Assembly: GCA_001898935.1 (NCBI GenBank) | Contig: MKVT01000017.1 | Coordinates: forward strand, 1-64,000 | Source of the DNA: Paludibacter sp. 47-17 | GTDB lineage: Bacteria > Bacteroidota > Bacteroidia > Bacteroidales > Paludibacteraceae | Length of the DNA: 64,000 nucleotides | Reading direction: 5' to 3' | Shown here: positions 46,901 to 55,774 of the stretch, piece by piece | How the letters are laid out: each line of letters opens with the position of its first letter | How positions within the stretch are numbered: the first letter of the stretch is position 1 | Made by a program: the position numbers and the translations under genes | The notes under the pieces: generated by a model | Database searches by the model: none | Told to the model about the DNA's origin: nothing | Seen by the model: only the letters and a program-made list of their open reading frames with translations

Positions 46901-48641
46901 GCTGGTTCAGGGAGGTGTTCTTGCGATGAAGTATGCGCCTACTGCCACCAATATGGGAGGAATAGGTCCGAACGATTCCGATCCTTCCAACCTGGTTTTG
47001 AGCGATAGCGCTGTGATACAGATTAATACGGCCAACGAAATGACCGGTCGCGGTATCTCCTTTAGCGGACCGCAAGGGGGAGTAATCAGTGTGCCGCTTA
47101 CTTTGTACTGGGACGGGCCGATGACGGGCACAAAGATGACTAAAACGGGTTCCGCAGTTCTGAATATCGGTAACAATAATACAAATTTGCAAGAAACCGT
47201 TTTACGGAGCGGAACGCTCCGGCTTAATGCTACAGGGGCTGTACCCTACGGTCCCGGGCGCAAGCTTACCATGATGGGCGGAACTCTTGAAACTGTAAAT
47301 ATAACAGGTACCTACCTGCGGAGCGATCATAGTATCGAAGTGCCGCAATCGGCTGCAGCTACCTTTATAGCAGCTCCCCGGTGCGAATACAATGGAAGTC
47401 TCACCGGGAGCGGAACCATCAACTGGGTGGCCGATTTTATTCGTGCGTACATCAACGGTAACTGGTCGCAATTTGCAGGTCGCATCAACATTACGCGGAA
47501 TAATGCCAATTCGACCTATGAAGATAAATTCATAGTAAACACTCCTTTAGGTTTCCCGAATGCTGCCGTACATCTTGGTTCGAGCGGCCTGATTATGTGT
47601 TACAAAAACGGTACGGCCGACAATGGTACCACCACGATTAAAATGGGCATGCTTTCGGGTGTTGCCGGATCGGTGATTTATAATGCGGGCGTAGAAGTAG
47701 GTGCATTAAACACCAACGGCAGCTTTGCAGGAACCTTTACGGGGGCAACAGCCGTACGTAAAGTAGGTACGGGGCTGTGGGTACTGTCGGGCGATAATAC
47801 GAATACGGGTGCAACCACTGTGGCCGAGGGATCGGTGACTGTTTCGGGTAAACTCGGATCAGGAGCCATTTCGGTACAGAATGGTGCAATGCTCACCCTG
47901 AACGGTTCGGCCGGCGGATCGGCTATCGTATCCAATGGCGGAACGTTGGTGCTGGGAGGTACGCTGTCGGGGAGCTTGAACAACAGCGGCTTGGTTCGGG
48001 GTACCGGTACGATTAACGGTATTTCGATTTTGAGCAGCGGAGCCGAACTGCAACCCGGAAGTTCGATTGTCGGAACTCTTACCTTCGGGTCGAGTTTGAC
48101 GGTTCGGAGTGGGGCCCGTTTGTCGATGCAGGTACTGGGTGGCGGCAATAACGCCGATCAACTTAAAGTAGGGGGAGTGCTGACTCTGGCAGGTACCCTG
48201 GAAGTTAGTAGTTATGCCGGAAGTTTTGCCGAAGGCGCTGAGTATAAATTGCTAACCGCTCCTTCGATAAGCGGCCGGTTTGAGGAGATAATCTTACCTG
48301 AATTGCCGGCAGCATTAGCCTGGGATACTACCGAACTGTATACCCAGGGGGTATTGAAAGTGATTGCAGGAGTAAGCAGCGTTGCAAATCCCCGGTTTGA
48401 AAGCCAGCTGTTGAATAATCCGTCGACCGGCCGTTTTATTGTTAATACGATGGCGGCATTTGTTGAGATGCAGGTCCGGGTGACCGATTTGAACGGACGA
48501 AGTATTCAGCAGGGCGTATGGACTGCCGATGCCGAAGGGCGTATAGTGGTCGATTTGACAAATTGTTCGTCCGGAATTTACTTGCTTACCGTAACACATC
48601 CGGCCGGAGAGCGTAATATTCACCGATTAATCAAATTATAA
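43986..48641 (+). CDS. Rhamnogalacturonan lyase PL11 with long PATR repeat region and T9SS sorting domain
   Basis: A 1551-aa secreted lyase. The signal peptide (residues ~5-25, ending TYAQ) is followed by a PL11 eight-bladed beta-propeller (about 26-605) with the family's features: KVPQGVYVNWR near the N-terminus, repeated calcium-binding DLDGDG/DVDGDG/DTNNDG loops, and DRVDFIPRG. PL11 enzymes cleave the Rha-GalA bond of rhamnogalacturonan I by beta-elimination. Residues ~610-1460 consist of autotransporter-type beta-strand repeats (KLGEGKLTLRGIHTYTG, KMGSSSLSINNRNDFTGKV, KVGTGLWVLSGDNTNTGAT). A T9SS sorting domain (about 1465-1551) ends in ...HRLIKL. Typical PL11 proteins are about 600-800 aa, so more than half of this protein is repeat. 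First gene of operon 2; GH106 follows after 6 nt. A second ATG lies at 43,989. Confidence 0.92.
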   Translation: MMKRSFLKILLCSFFLTSLLVTYAQRPMEKLDRSVVAHKVPQGVYVNWRITADEYKGTSYRLYRDGTLIHETGTEGASNFTDPAGTTGSVYTVTAVKNGTESAHSQPGRMLTTGFLEIPLRDLKALGKSGYFPNDATAADLDGDGAMEVIVKRVNAGWGIENTQYSFFEAYKLDGTFLWAIDVGPNVNNDVEINIAAFDLDGDGKAEVFMRTAEGTIFGDGKKIGDTNNDGITNYRGTASPQGYMNDGPEFLSLIDGATGAELDRVDFIPRGRSSDWGDDYGHRSNKFFFGAPYLDGLKPSIFIGRGIYTKTEMRTYDVVNKKLVLRWEFKSGNSGPYFGQGNHNFTIADVDGDGRDEITWGSMCVDDDGKGLYSTQMGHGDAIHVSDFDPYRKGIEVFSCLENSPVYGTLFRDGATGQILHHYVLGRDCGRACAGNITDAYKGAEIWGAGFGYSATNLVQQQHFGVSENFTIYWDGDLTKELLDHSGFSTGTGVGYGQITKFNSYGNISTLLNANAYSNNYTKGTPNLQADIMGDWREEAIWWRPDSMALRIYTTTHPTQHRIYTLLHDHQYRQAICWQMCGYNQPPHTSFYLGSDFPEPIAPKTTNGMMVWKGSTSDFSASNWMDGNDAVALLAGTSQGIAFANGRRVLFDPRGVQRSVSLSSVVEPEALTVSGSADYSISGSGSLAGAMWLDKLGEGKLTLRGIHTYTGITDVWEGTFVLADTLTNSPVKVRRHAVLEIPGKAGAGLSTEYNAQIYAGGKDAVAVSKVKGGFLLAEGARLIMDLSSTAEGSNDQMIVDGILTLAPGSIIEINPTEGKLGPGSYALVKVNGISGDVSKVKVEGTTGTATELAYNESTRTVYLVVKGVRSASSVVWTGSASAVWDLAATSNWSKDGAEDIFVGNDTVMFDSSSSRRSITIAETLNPAHMVVNSTLPYAFDGSGKLTGTMSLQKMGSSSLSINNRNDFTGKVLVQGGVLAMKYAPTATNMGGIGPNDSDPSNLVLSDSAVIQINTANEMTGRGISFSGPQGGVISVPLTLYWDGPMTGTKMTKTGSAVLNIGNNNTNLQETVLRSGTLRLNATGAVPYGPGRKLTMMGGTLETVNITGTYLRSDHSIEVPQSAAATFIAAPRCEYNGSLTGSGTINWVADFIRAYINGNWSQFAGRINITRNNANSTYEDKFIVNTPLGFPNAAVHLGSSGLIMCYKNGTADNGTTTIKMGMLSGVAGSVIYNAGVEVGALNTNGSFAGTFTGATAVRKVGTGLWVLSGDNTNTGATTVAEGSVTVSGKLGSGAISVQNGAMLTLNGSAGGSAIVSNGGTLVLGGTLSGSLNNSGLVRGTGTINGISILSSGAELQPGSSIVGTLTFGSSLTVRSGARLSMQVLGGGNNADQLKVGGVLTLAGTLEVSSYAGSFAEGAEYKLLTAPSISGRFEEIILPELPAALAWDTTELYTQGVLKVIAGVSSVANPRFESQLLNNPSTGRFIVNTMAAFVEMQVRVTDLNGRSIQQGVWTADAEGRIVVDLTNCSSGIYLLTVTHPAGERNIHRLIKL

Positions 48642-48647
48642 ATAAGG

Positions 48648-51407
48648 ATGAAAAAAGTAGTAGGGAGTTGTGCAGGCTTACTGCTGACGGTGGTTCTGAC
48701 AGCTCAACAATGGCCGGCCGTGCAACCGGAAGCGCGACCGGGTTCGCGCTGGTGGTGGCTGGGAAGTGCGGTCGATACATCCAATATTAGCTATAATCTC
48801 GACCAGTATTCGAAAGCGGGGCTGGGAGCGCTCGAAATTACTCCCATCTATGGAGTAAAAGGTAACGATGCCAACGATTTGAAATTTCTTTCGCCGGAAT
48901 GGATGCAGATGCTGAAACATACCGAAGCCGAAGGCAGGCGTACGGGAATTTCCATAGCCATGAATACGGGTACGGGTTGGCCATTTGGTGGGCCGCAGGT
49001 AAGTATTGACGATGCTGCAACGAGAGCCATCTTTCAGGAGTATAGGGTTAAGGGTGGCGATGATGTTTTGCTTGATGTGCAGGTGCAGGATGCGCGGCAG
49101 CGCGACTATGCAACCTTGGGCTGTGTGATGGCCTATCATCCTTCAGGAAAGAAAATAAATCTTACGTCGAAAATGAGCGATGGAGTGCTTCGTTGGAAAG
49201 CTCCCGCCGGCGAATGGAAAGTAATTGTGCTGTACCTGGGTAAGACGCGGCAGATGGTAAAACGTGCGGCTCCGGGAGGCGAAGGCTATGTGGTAAATCA
49301 TTTTGATAAAGCAGCCGTGAAACGGTATTTCGATCGTTTCGATAGGGCTTTTGCCGGTTCGGAGGTGGAATTCCCCAAAGTTTTTTTCAACGATTCGTAC
49401 GAAGTGTATCAGGCCGACTGGACGCCCGGTCTGTTGGAAGAGTTTTTTAAACGCAGGGGATATCGACTGGAAGAATTCTTCCCGGAGTTTCTCGATACTG
49501 CCCGCCCGGAAATCAGCACGCGAATCGTATCCGATTACCGGGAAACCATTTCCGATCTTTTGCTTGAAAATTTCACCCGTCACTGGACTGCCTGGGCTCA
49601 TTCGCATGGCAGCCGTACCCGCAATCAGGCACATGGTTCGCCGGCAAACCTGATCGATACCTATGCGGCGGTCGACATCCCTGAGTGCGAGGGTTTTGGA
49701 TTGTCGCCTTTTCCTATCAGGGGATTACGGAACGATTCGCTCACCAAGCGGAACGATTCGGATCTGTCGATGCTGAAATATGCTGCGTCGGCTGCGCATA
49801 TAGCAGGTAAACCTCTCACTTCGAGTGAATCGTTTACATGGCTGACCGAGCATTTCCGTACTTCGCTGGCGCAGTGCAAGCCCGATATGGACTTATTGTT
49901 TGTGTCGGGGGTCAACCACATGCATTTCCATGGTACGCCTTATTCGCCTAAAGAAGCTCAGTGGCCGGGATGGCTGTTCTATGCTTCCGTTAATATGTCG
50001 CCTTCCAATACCATTTGGCGCGATGCTCCGGCATTCTTCCGGTATATCACCCGCTGTCAAAGCTTTTTGCAGATGGGGCGCCCCGACAACGATTTCCTGG
50101 TTTATCTTCCGGTATACGACATGTGGAGCGAACAACCCGGTAGGTTGCTTATGTTCGATATACACAAAATGGAAGAACGTGCTCCCAGGTTTATCAAAAC
50201 CATTCATGAAATTTATTCGGCCGGCTACGATGTCGATTATATTTCGGATGCTTTTGTACGTTCTACTTCCGTAAAAAACAAACAACTGATAACCGAAGGA
50301 GGAAGTACTTACAAAGCCTTGATTGTTCCTTCGGTAAAACGTATTCCGCCCGATGTGCTGGCCCGTCTCGTTTCGCTGGCCCGTCAGGGAGCTACTGTGT
50401 TGTTTATGGATCAATACCCGTCGGATGTCCCGGGTTTCGGCAACCTGCAAAAACGACAGAAGGAGCTGCAAAAACTGCTGAAACAACTTCCGGCTGCCGG
50501 CGATTTTTCTGCAGTAAAAACGACCAGCCTGGGTAAAGGACGAATTATAACAGGTTCCGACTATCACGCTGCTTTGTTGAGTACGAATGTGCGTCCCGAA
50601 ACCATGAAGCTGGAGCAGGGTTTGCATTGCATCCGTAGGGTCAACGACTCCGGCCATCATTATTTTATCGCATCGTTGAAAGAAAACGATACCGATGGAT
50701 GGATCACGCTGGCGGTGGATGCCAAATCGGCCATGATTTTTGATCCGTTGACCGGCGATAAGGGTAAAGCCGATACCCGGCTAAACGAGGGGAAGTTTCA
50801 GGTTCGACTGCAGTTACCTTCGGGCGCTAGTGTCGTTGTACAAACATTTGCCCACGATGTGGCTGCCGAAAACTGGAAGTATTACCGGCCTCAAACCTGG
50901 AGCATGAACCTCGATCGGGGCTGGAAACTGCGTTTTACCGAAAGTATCCCTGCTATTCCCGGCGAATTTAATATCGATATAGCTCGTTCGTGGACTACGC
51001 TCGATCATCCCGATGCCAAAATTAACCGGGGTACGGCTACTTATACGCTTCAATTCGAACTTCCGGATGTAAAAGCCGACGAGTGGATGCTCGATCTGGG
51101 CGATGTGCGCGAAAGTGCGCGTGTGAGGGTTAATGGGCACGAAGCTGGAACGCTGTGGTCTGTTCCCTACCGTATCGGAATTGGTTCGCTGTTGAAGCCT
51201 GGTGCTGTCAATCTGCTGGAAGTGGAAGTAACCAATCTTCCTGCGAACAATATCGCTCACCTCGACCGGCAAAAAGTAGCATGGCGTAATTTTAAAGAAA
51301 TCAATATGGTGGATTTAAAATACCGGCCCTCCGATTACTCGGGCTGGGAAGTGATGCCATCGGGGCTGAACAGTACCGTTAAGCTTGTTCCAATGATTAA
51401 AAATTAA
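48648..51407 (+). CDS. Alpha-L-rhamnosidase, GH106
   Basis: A 919-aa exo-glycosidase removing L-rhamnose from rhamnogalacturonan oligosaccharides, probably periplasmic. The signal peptide (CAGLLLTVVLTAQ, about 8-20) is followed by the GH106 hallmark PGSRWWWLGSAVD near residues 30-43, GALEITPIYGV, the catalytic-barrel stretch TGTGWPFGGPQV, KVFFNDSYEVYQADWTP (about 240-257), SSESFTWLTE (about 387-396), and a C-terminal galactose-binding-like beta domain (RVNGHEAGTLWSVPYRIGIG). Length is normal for the family. An AGG purine motif precedes the start. Neighbours PL11 and GH105 support rhamnogalacturonan I as substrate. Confidence 0.93.
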   Translation: MKKVVGSCAGLLLTVVLTAQQWPAVQPEARPGSRWWWLGSAVDTSNISYNLDQYSKAGLGALEITPIYGVKGNDANDLKFLSPEWMQMLKHTEAEGRRTGISIAMNTGTGWPFGGPQVSIDDAATRAIFQEYRVKGGDDVLLDVQVQDARQRDYATLGCVMAYHPSGKKINLTSKMSDGVLRWKAPAGEWKVIVLYLGKTRQMVKRAAPGGEGYVVNHFDKAAVKRYFDRFDRAFAGSEVEFPKVFFNDSYEVYQADWTPGLLEEFFKRRGYRLEEFFPEFLDTARPEISTRIVSDYRETISDLLLENFTRHWTAWAHSHGSRTRNQAHGSPANLIDTYAAVDIPECEGFGLSPFPIRGLRNDSLTKRNDSDLSMLKYAASAAHIAGKPLTSSESFTWLTEHFRTSLAQCKPDMDLLFVSGVNHMHFHGTPYSPKEAQWPGWLFYASVNMSPSNTIWRDAPAFFRYITRCQSFLQMGRPDNDFLVYLPVYDMWSEQPGRLLMFDIHKMEERAPRFIKTIHEIYSAGYDVDYISDAFVRSTSVKNKQLITEGGSTYKALIVPSVKRIPPDVLARLVSLARQGATVLFMDQYPSDVPGFGNLQKRQKELQKLLKQLPAAGDFSAVKTTSLGKGRIITGSDYHAALLSTNVRPETMKLEQGLHCIRRVNDSGHHYFIASLKENDTDGWITLAVDAKSAMIFDPLTGDKGKADTRLNEGKFQVRLQLPSGASVVVQTFAHDVAAENWKYYRPQTWSMNLDRGWKLRFTESIPAIPGEFNIDIARSWTTLDHPDAKINRGTATYTLQFELPDVKADEWMLDLGDVRESARVRVNGHEAGTLWSVPYRIGIGSLLKPGAVNLLEVEVTNLPANNIAHLDRQKVAWRNFKEINMVDLKYRPSDYSGWEVMPSGLNSTVKLVPMIKN

Positions 51408-51420
51408 CACAACTACCAAT

Positions 51421-52656
51421 ATGAACAAACAATTGAAACATCTTCTGATGGGAGCTTTGGTGCTTCCCGCTTTTATGAATGCACAACCGGTGAGCGACGA
51501 AGCTGCATTGAGAGCTATAGCTGATAATATCCTCAAACAGCCGGTAACCCAGTTTGTGGGGGTGACTACCAAAAAAGTGTACAACAGCACTGCCGAAATC
51601 CCGAAAGGTGAAGATGTACGTTTTATGAGTCCGCTTTCCGAATGGCATTATTCCAACGGAGTACTCGACATGAGTCTCATTCGTCTGGGACAGTACCTCA
51701 ACGAACCTAAATACATCGATTATGCCCGCAAGCATGTAGCGTTCGGTTTCGATAATCATGCCTATTTTAAGAATACGTTCCGCAACGATCGCAAACACTG
51801 GCATTGGCCGTTCGGTCAGCTCTGGAACTTCAAGGAACTCGACGATTGTGGTGCCATGGGAGCTGCGGTGGTAAATGTATACCAGTTCGACAAACGCAAA
51901 GAATACCTTACTTACATGGAAAACGCTGCCAATCATGTGATGAAGGGGCAGCATCGTTTAGCCGACGGAACATTGTGCCGTACCTTTCCCCGCGAAATGA
52001 CCGTCTGGGCCGATGATGTGTACATGAGTGTGTCGTTGCTTTCACAAATGGGAAAACATACGGGCGAGACCCGCTATTTTGATGAGGCTGCAAAGCAAAT
52101 TCTACAAATTGCAGATTATTTGTGGTGTCCCGAAAAACAGTTGTTTTACCATTGTTACTACACCGGCCTGAAACGTACCGGGGTTGCTTTCTGGGGCCGT
52201 GCCAATGGCTGGATCACTGTTTCGCTGGGAATGTTGCTCGAAGTAATGCCCGAATCGCATCCCAAACGTGCCGAGCTTATTCAGTTGCTCGAAAAACAAA
52301 TTGTGGGCTATTCGCGCTATCAGAATGCCAACGGTATGTGGAACCAGTTGCTCGACAAACCGGAATCGTACGACGAATCGTCGGTGACGGCCATGTTTGT
52401 ATACGGTGTTGCAAAAGCGGTTAATCATGGCTGGATCGATGGCAGATATGCCAGTATAGCACGTGCGGGCTGGAAAGCAATGAAAGAGACCCAGATCACT
52501 GCCGACGGACATTTCAAGAATGTATGCGTAGGTACTGGTATTTCCGACGATCTTCCGTTTTACTACAATCGTCCGGTGGGTGAAAACGAAAAACACGGAC
52601 TCGGACTCATTCTGGAAACCGGCATTGAAATGATGAAATTAACTGCAAGGAAATAA
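51421..52656 (+). CDS. Unsaturated rhamnogalacturonyl hydrolase, GH105
   Basis: A 411-aa (alpha/alpha)6-barrel enzyme that hydrolyses the terminal delta-4,5-unsaturated galacturonate left by PL9/PL11 lyases. The signal peptide (LLMGALVLPAFMNAQ) is cleaved near residue 22. LDDCGAMGAA contains Asp141/Asp142, the region of the conserved catalytic Asp of YteR-type enzymes. MTVWADDVYMSVSLL and FWGRANGWITVSLGMLLE are typical GH105 motifs. It stands alone here, whereas a second GH105 is fused to DUF4450 in operon 1. It lies 13 nt after GH106 and 6 nt before GH28. Confidence 0.92.
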   Translation: MNKQLKHLLMGALVLPAFMNAQPVSDEAALRAIADNILKQPVTQFVGVTTKKVYNSTAEIPKGEDVRFMSPLSEWHYSNGVLDMSLIRLGQYLNEPKYIDYARKHVAFGFDNHAYFKNTFRNDRKHWHWPFGQLWNFKELDDCGAMGAAVVNVYQFDKRKEYLTYMENAANHVMKGQHRLADGTLCRTFPREMTVWADDVYMSVSLLSQMGKHTGETRYFDEAAKQILQIADYLWCPEKQLFYHCYYTGLKRTGVAFWGRANGWITVSLGMLLEVMPESHPKRAELIQLLEKQIVGYSRYQNANGMWNQLLDKPESYDESSVTAMFVYGVAKAVNHGWIDGRYASIARAGWKAMKETQITADGHFKNVCVGTGISDDLPFYYNRPVGENEKHGLGLILETGIEMMKLTARK

Positions 52657-52662
52657 TTAAAC

Positions 52663-54078
52663 ATGAAGTGGCTGAGCCTTACTCTTTTATTGCTGGTGAT
52701 CCCCCCGGTGCTTAATGCCGCCGGATGGCCCGAGATGTTGTGGACAAAAGATGTTGGTGCCCGGCAGCGGCCTGCTGCTTCAACGGTGTTTCTGGTAAAT
52801 GATTATGGCGCGGTTGCCGATGGACGAACTTCTGGCACCGCTGCCATCCAGAAAGCTATAGATGCCTGTGCCGGAAAGGGAGGAGGGATCGTGAGCTTTC
52901 TGCCGGGAAAGTATCTTTCAGGTTCGCTTTTTCTTAAAGAAGGTGTTCACTTTCAGATTCCCGAAGGTGTTGTGCTGCTGGGAAGTACGCAGTTGTCCGA
53001 CTATCCCGATATTCCCACACGGGTTGCCGGAGTTGAAATGATGTGGCCTGCGGCACTGATTAATGTGCTGGGGACGAAAAATGTAAGTGTGGGAGGAAAG
53101 GGGATAGTGCACGGACAGGGGAAGGTGTTCTGGGATGCGTACTGGGCGCTTCGAAAGGAGTACGAACCACGTGGCCTGCGCTGGATCGTAGATTATGATT
53201 CCAAACGCCCGCGTACCCTGCTCGTGGCTGAGTCGACCGATATTACCGTCAGCGATTTAACCTTCCAACAGTCAGGATTCTGGACGATTCATATCTTGTA
53301 TTCGCAGTATTGCACCGTCGATAATGTGGTTATTCAAAATAATATTGACGGACACGGACCTAGCACCGATGGTATCGATATCGACTCCTCGTCGAAAATC
53401 CTGGTGCAGAATTCCGACATCGATTGCAACGATGATAATATCTGCCTGAAGGCCGGGCGCGATGCCGATGGTTTAAGGGTAAACCGGCCTACCGAATATG
53501 TAGTGATTCGCAATTGTATTTCGAGGGCCGGAGCGGGTTTGCTCACATGCGGGAGTGAGACTTCCGGAGGAATCAGGTATGTGCTTGCCGAAGGATTGAG
53601 AGCAAAAGGTACGTCGGTTGGCGTTCGATTAAAATCGGCCATGAATCGCGGTGGTATTACCGAACATATCTATATCCGTGATGTGGATATGGAAAATGTT
53701 CGTATTGTGCTGGAGGCTACGATGAATTGGAATCCTGCCTACAGTTATTCGAAACTTCCGGGTGAATTCAACGGGCACCCGCTTCCCGACCACTGGAACA
53801 AAATGCTACAGGTGGTTGATTCGGTGCGTGGTACTCCGTTTTTCAGAAATGTTTGGCTTTCGGATGTAAAAATCCGTAATAGTGCCGAATTTATGAGGGT
53901 GAGCGGGAACAAAACTTCCTATATGGAGCAGTTCTCGTTCAGGAATATTGACGCACAGGTTCAAAAAGCAGGCTCTGTCAACTATGCCCGCAACTGGGAA
54001 TTTACCAACGTAACCATAAAAGCCGACGATTTAAAAGAGCTGCGGTTACAGCATGCCGAAAATCTTCAAAAAAAATAA
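52663..54078 (+). CDS. GH28 polygalacturonase / rhamnogalacturonan hydrolase
   Basis: A 471-aa right-handed beta-helix hydrolase. The signal peptide ends near LNAAG (residue 20). GH28 active-site motifs are STDGIDID (Asp236, replacing the usual NTDG), NDDN with Asp257-Asp258, and LTCGSE in place of the usual GHG. VRLKSA corresponds to the RIK substrate-binding motif. Loss of the GHG histidine is seen in GH28 members active on rhamnogalacturonan or xylogalacturonan rather than plain homogalacturonan, which fits this operon. The PL9 gene begins 1 nt after its stop codon. Confidence 0.9.
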   Translation: MKWLSLTLLLLVIPPVLNAAGWPEMLWTKDVGARQRPAASTVFLVNDYGAVADGRTSGTAAIQKAIDACAGKGGGIVSFLPGKYLSGSLFLKEGVHFQIPEGVVLLGSTQLSDYPDIPTRVAGVEMMWPAALINVLGTKNVSVGGKGIVHGQGKVFWDAYWALRKEYEPRGLRWIVDYDSKRPRTLLVAESTDITVSDLTFQQSGFWTIHILYSQYCTVDNVVIQNNIDGHGPSTDGIDIDSSSKILVQNSDIDCNDDNICLKAGRDADGLRVNRPTEYVVIRNCISRAGAGLLTCGSETSGGIRYVLAEGLRAKGTSVGVRLKSAMNRGGITEHIYIRDVDMENVRIVLEATMNWNPAYSYSKLPGEFNGHPLPDHWNKMLQVVDSVRGTPFFRNVWLSDVKIRNSAEFMRVSGNKTSYMEQFSFRNIDAQVQKAGSVNYARNWEFTNVTIKADDLKELRLQHAENLQKK

Positions 54079-54079
54079 A

Positions 54080-55774
54080 ATGTCCATGAAGCATTTTTTA
54101 CTCTTCTGTTTATTCTTTTGTTCACTATATGCCGGTGCCGAAAATTATTTTATAGCTCCTGCCGGGAATGATGAGAATGATGGTTCGATCGAAAGTCCTT
54201 TCGCTTCGTTGCGTAAAGCTCAATCGTTGGTGGTTCCGGGCGATACGGTTTTTATCCGTGGCGGGCGCTACCTGGTTCCTCAGGATCAGGTGATGACGTA
54301 TTATGATATCTGGGGCTATGTATTCGATATGCAAAAGAGTGGTACTTCATCCAAACGAATTTGTTACCACGGATATAAAGACGAACGTCCCGTGTTCGAT
54401 TTGTCGCAGGTAAAGCCGGCTAATAAAAGGGTCATCGTGTTTTATGTCAAAGGCTCGAACCTTCATTTTAAAAATTTTGAAGTGGTGGGTACCCAGGTCA
54501 CTATCGTTGGACATACCCAATCAGAAGCCTTCCGGCTGGACGGCGGTAATGCTAATATTTTTGAGAATATCGCTGTTCACGATGGAATGGCGATCGGATT
54601 TTACCTTGTACGTGGTGTCAACAACCTGGTTTTGAATTGCGATGCGTACAACAATTACGATACGGTATCGGATGGAGGAAAGGGAGGAAATGTAGATGGG
54701 TTCGGCGGACACACAAAGGCCAATTCGTACGGAAATGTATTCAGAGCTTGCAGAGCATGGTACAACAGCGACGATGGTTTTGATCTGATCAACTCATCGG
54801 AAGCGGTGACCATCGAACATTGCTGGTCGTTTTACAATGGTTACCGTCCGGGAACGTTTACAGCGGCTGGCGATGGTTCGGGTTTCAAATCGGGTGGTTA
54901 CGGAATGTCGGAAAATCCATCGGTACCAGCTATTGTCCCGCGGCATGTAGTGCGGTTTTGCCTGGCTTATTATAACCGTAGTCAGGGTTTTTATGCGAAT
55001 CATCATTTAGGCGGAATCAACTGGCACAACAATACGGCCTATCAAAACCCTTCGAATTATAATATGTTGAACCGAAAATCGGCTGCCGAGGTGGTTGATG
55101 TTCCTGGCTATGGTCACAACCTCTGCAACAATATTTCGTATCTGCCACGAACCGCTGCGAATCATATTATTAATGTAAATACCACATCCAGTTCGCTTAT
55201 TACCAATAGTTTTTATCCCGCCGGTATGGATGTGAGCGCCGGCGATTTTATCAGTTTGGATGCAAAACAGCTGACTTTGCCGCGAAAAGCCGATGGCAGT
55301 TTACCCGAAATTACTTTCTTGAAGCCCAAACCCGATAGTAAATTAATCGATAAAGGCACAAAACTGGGGTATGCTTACAGTGGTAATGCTCCCGATCTGG
55401 GATGCTTTGAGCACGAAATAACTACGGGTACGGCATCACCCGTAGCCGGTGAATTTAGGTATCGGGTTCGTAACAATACCTTGTTTGTCGATGCGCTGTA
55501 TCCCCAAAATCAAGGTCCCGAGGAGTTGGAGATATTTACAATGAAGGGTGAACGTAAACTGTTTCGATTTAATGGATTAACCCTCGAAATTCCGTTGCCG
55601 GAAGGCATTTACATCATTCGACAGCAGGGAATATCAAAAAAAATTATGATCTTTGGCGAAGTTTTCGGAATTAAAAAGAAGGAAAGGCATGCAAAAAGTT
55701 CGCTTCGGAATTATAGGAACCAATTTTATTACCGATTGGGTCATCAAGGGAGGATCGCAGGATCCGCGGTTTGA
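54080..55774 (+). CDS. PL9 pectate/rhamnogalacturonan lyase with T9SS-like tail, C-terminus probably frameshifted
   Basis: A 564-aa parallel beta-helix lyase. The signal peptide (FLLFCLFFCSLYAGA) is followed by the PL9 opening YFIAPAGNDENDGS. NVDGFGGH, NSDDGFDL and GSGFKSGG (Lys270) match the calcium-binding and catalytic-base motifs of PL9. A short sorting-like domain (about 465-522; ELEIFTMKGERKL, PEGIYIIRQQGISKK) follows. The frame then continues 42 residues into the next gene, overlapping it by 86 nt. An A8 tract (55,636-55,643) sits exactly where loss of one A would end the protein as ISKKL-stop, so a frameshift or sequencing error is suspected. The ATG at 54,080 is chosen for its signal peptide; an upstream frame begins at 54,053. 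Activity on rhamnogalacturonan I is inferred from neighbours. Confidence 0.85.
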   Translation: MSMKHFLLFCLFFCSLYAGAENYFIAPAGNDENDGSIESPFASLRKAQSLVVPGDTVFIRGGRYLVPQDQVMTYYDIWGYVFDMQKSGTSSKRICYHGYKDERPVFDLSQVKPANKRVIVFYVKGSNLHFKNFEVVGTQVTIVGHTQSEAFRLDGGNANIFENIAVHDGMAIGFYLVRGVNNLVLNCDAYNNYDTVSDGGKGGNVDGFGGHTKANSYGNVFRACRAWYNSDDGFDLINSSEAVTIEHCWSFYNGYRPGTFTAAGDGSGFKSGGYGMSENPSVPAIVPRHVVRFCLAYYNRSQGFYANHHLGGINWHNNTAYQNPSNYNMLNRKSAAEVVDVPGYGHNLCNNISYLPRTAANHIINVNTTSSSLITNSFYPAGMDVSAGDFISLDAKQLTLPRKADGSLPEITFLKPKPDSKLIDKGTKLGYAYSGNAPDLGCFEHEITTGTASPVAGEFRYRVRNNTLFVDALYPQNQGPEELEIFTMKGERKLFRFNGLTLEIPLPEGIYIIRQQGISKKIMIFGEVFGIKKKERHAKSSLRNYRNQFYYRLGHQGRIAGSAV

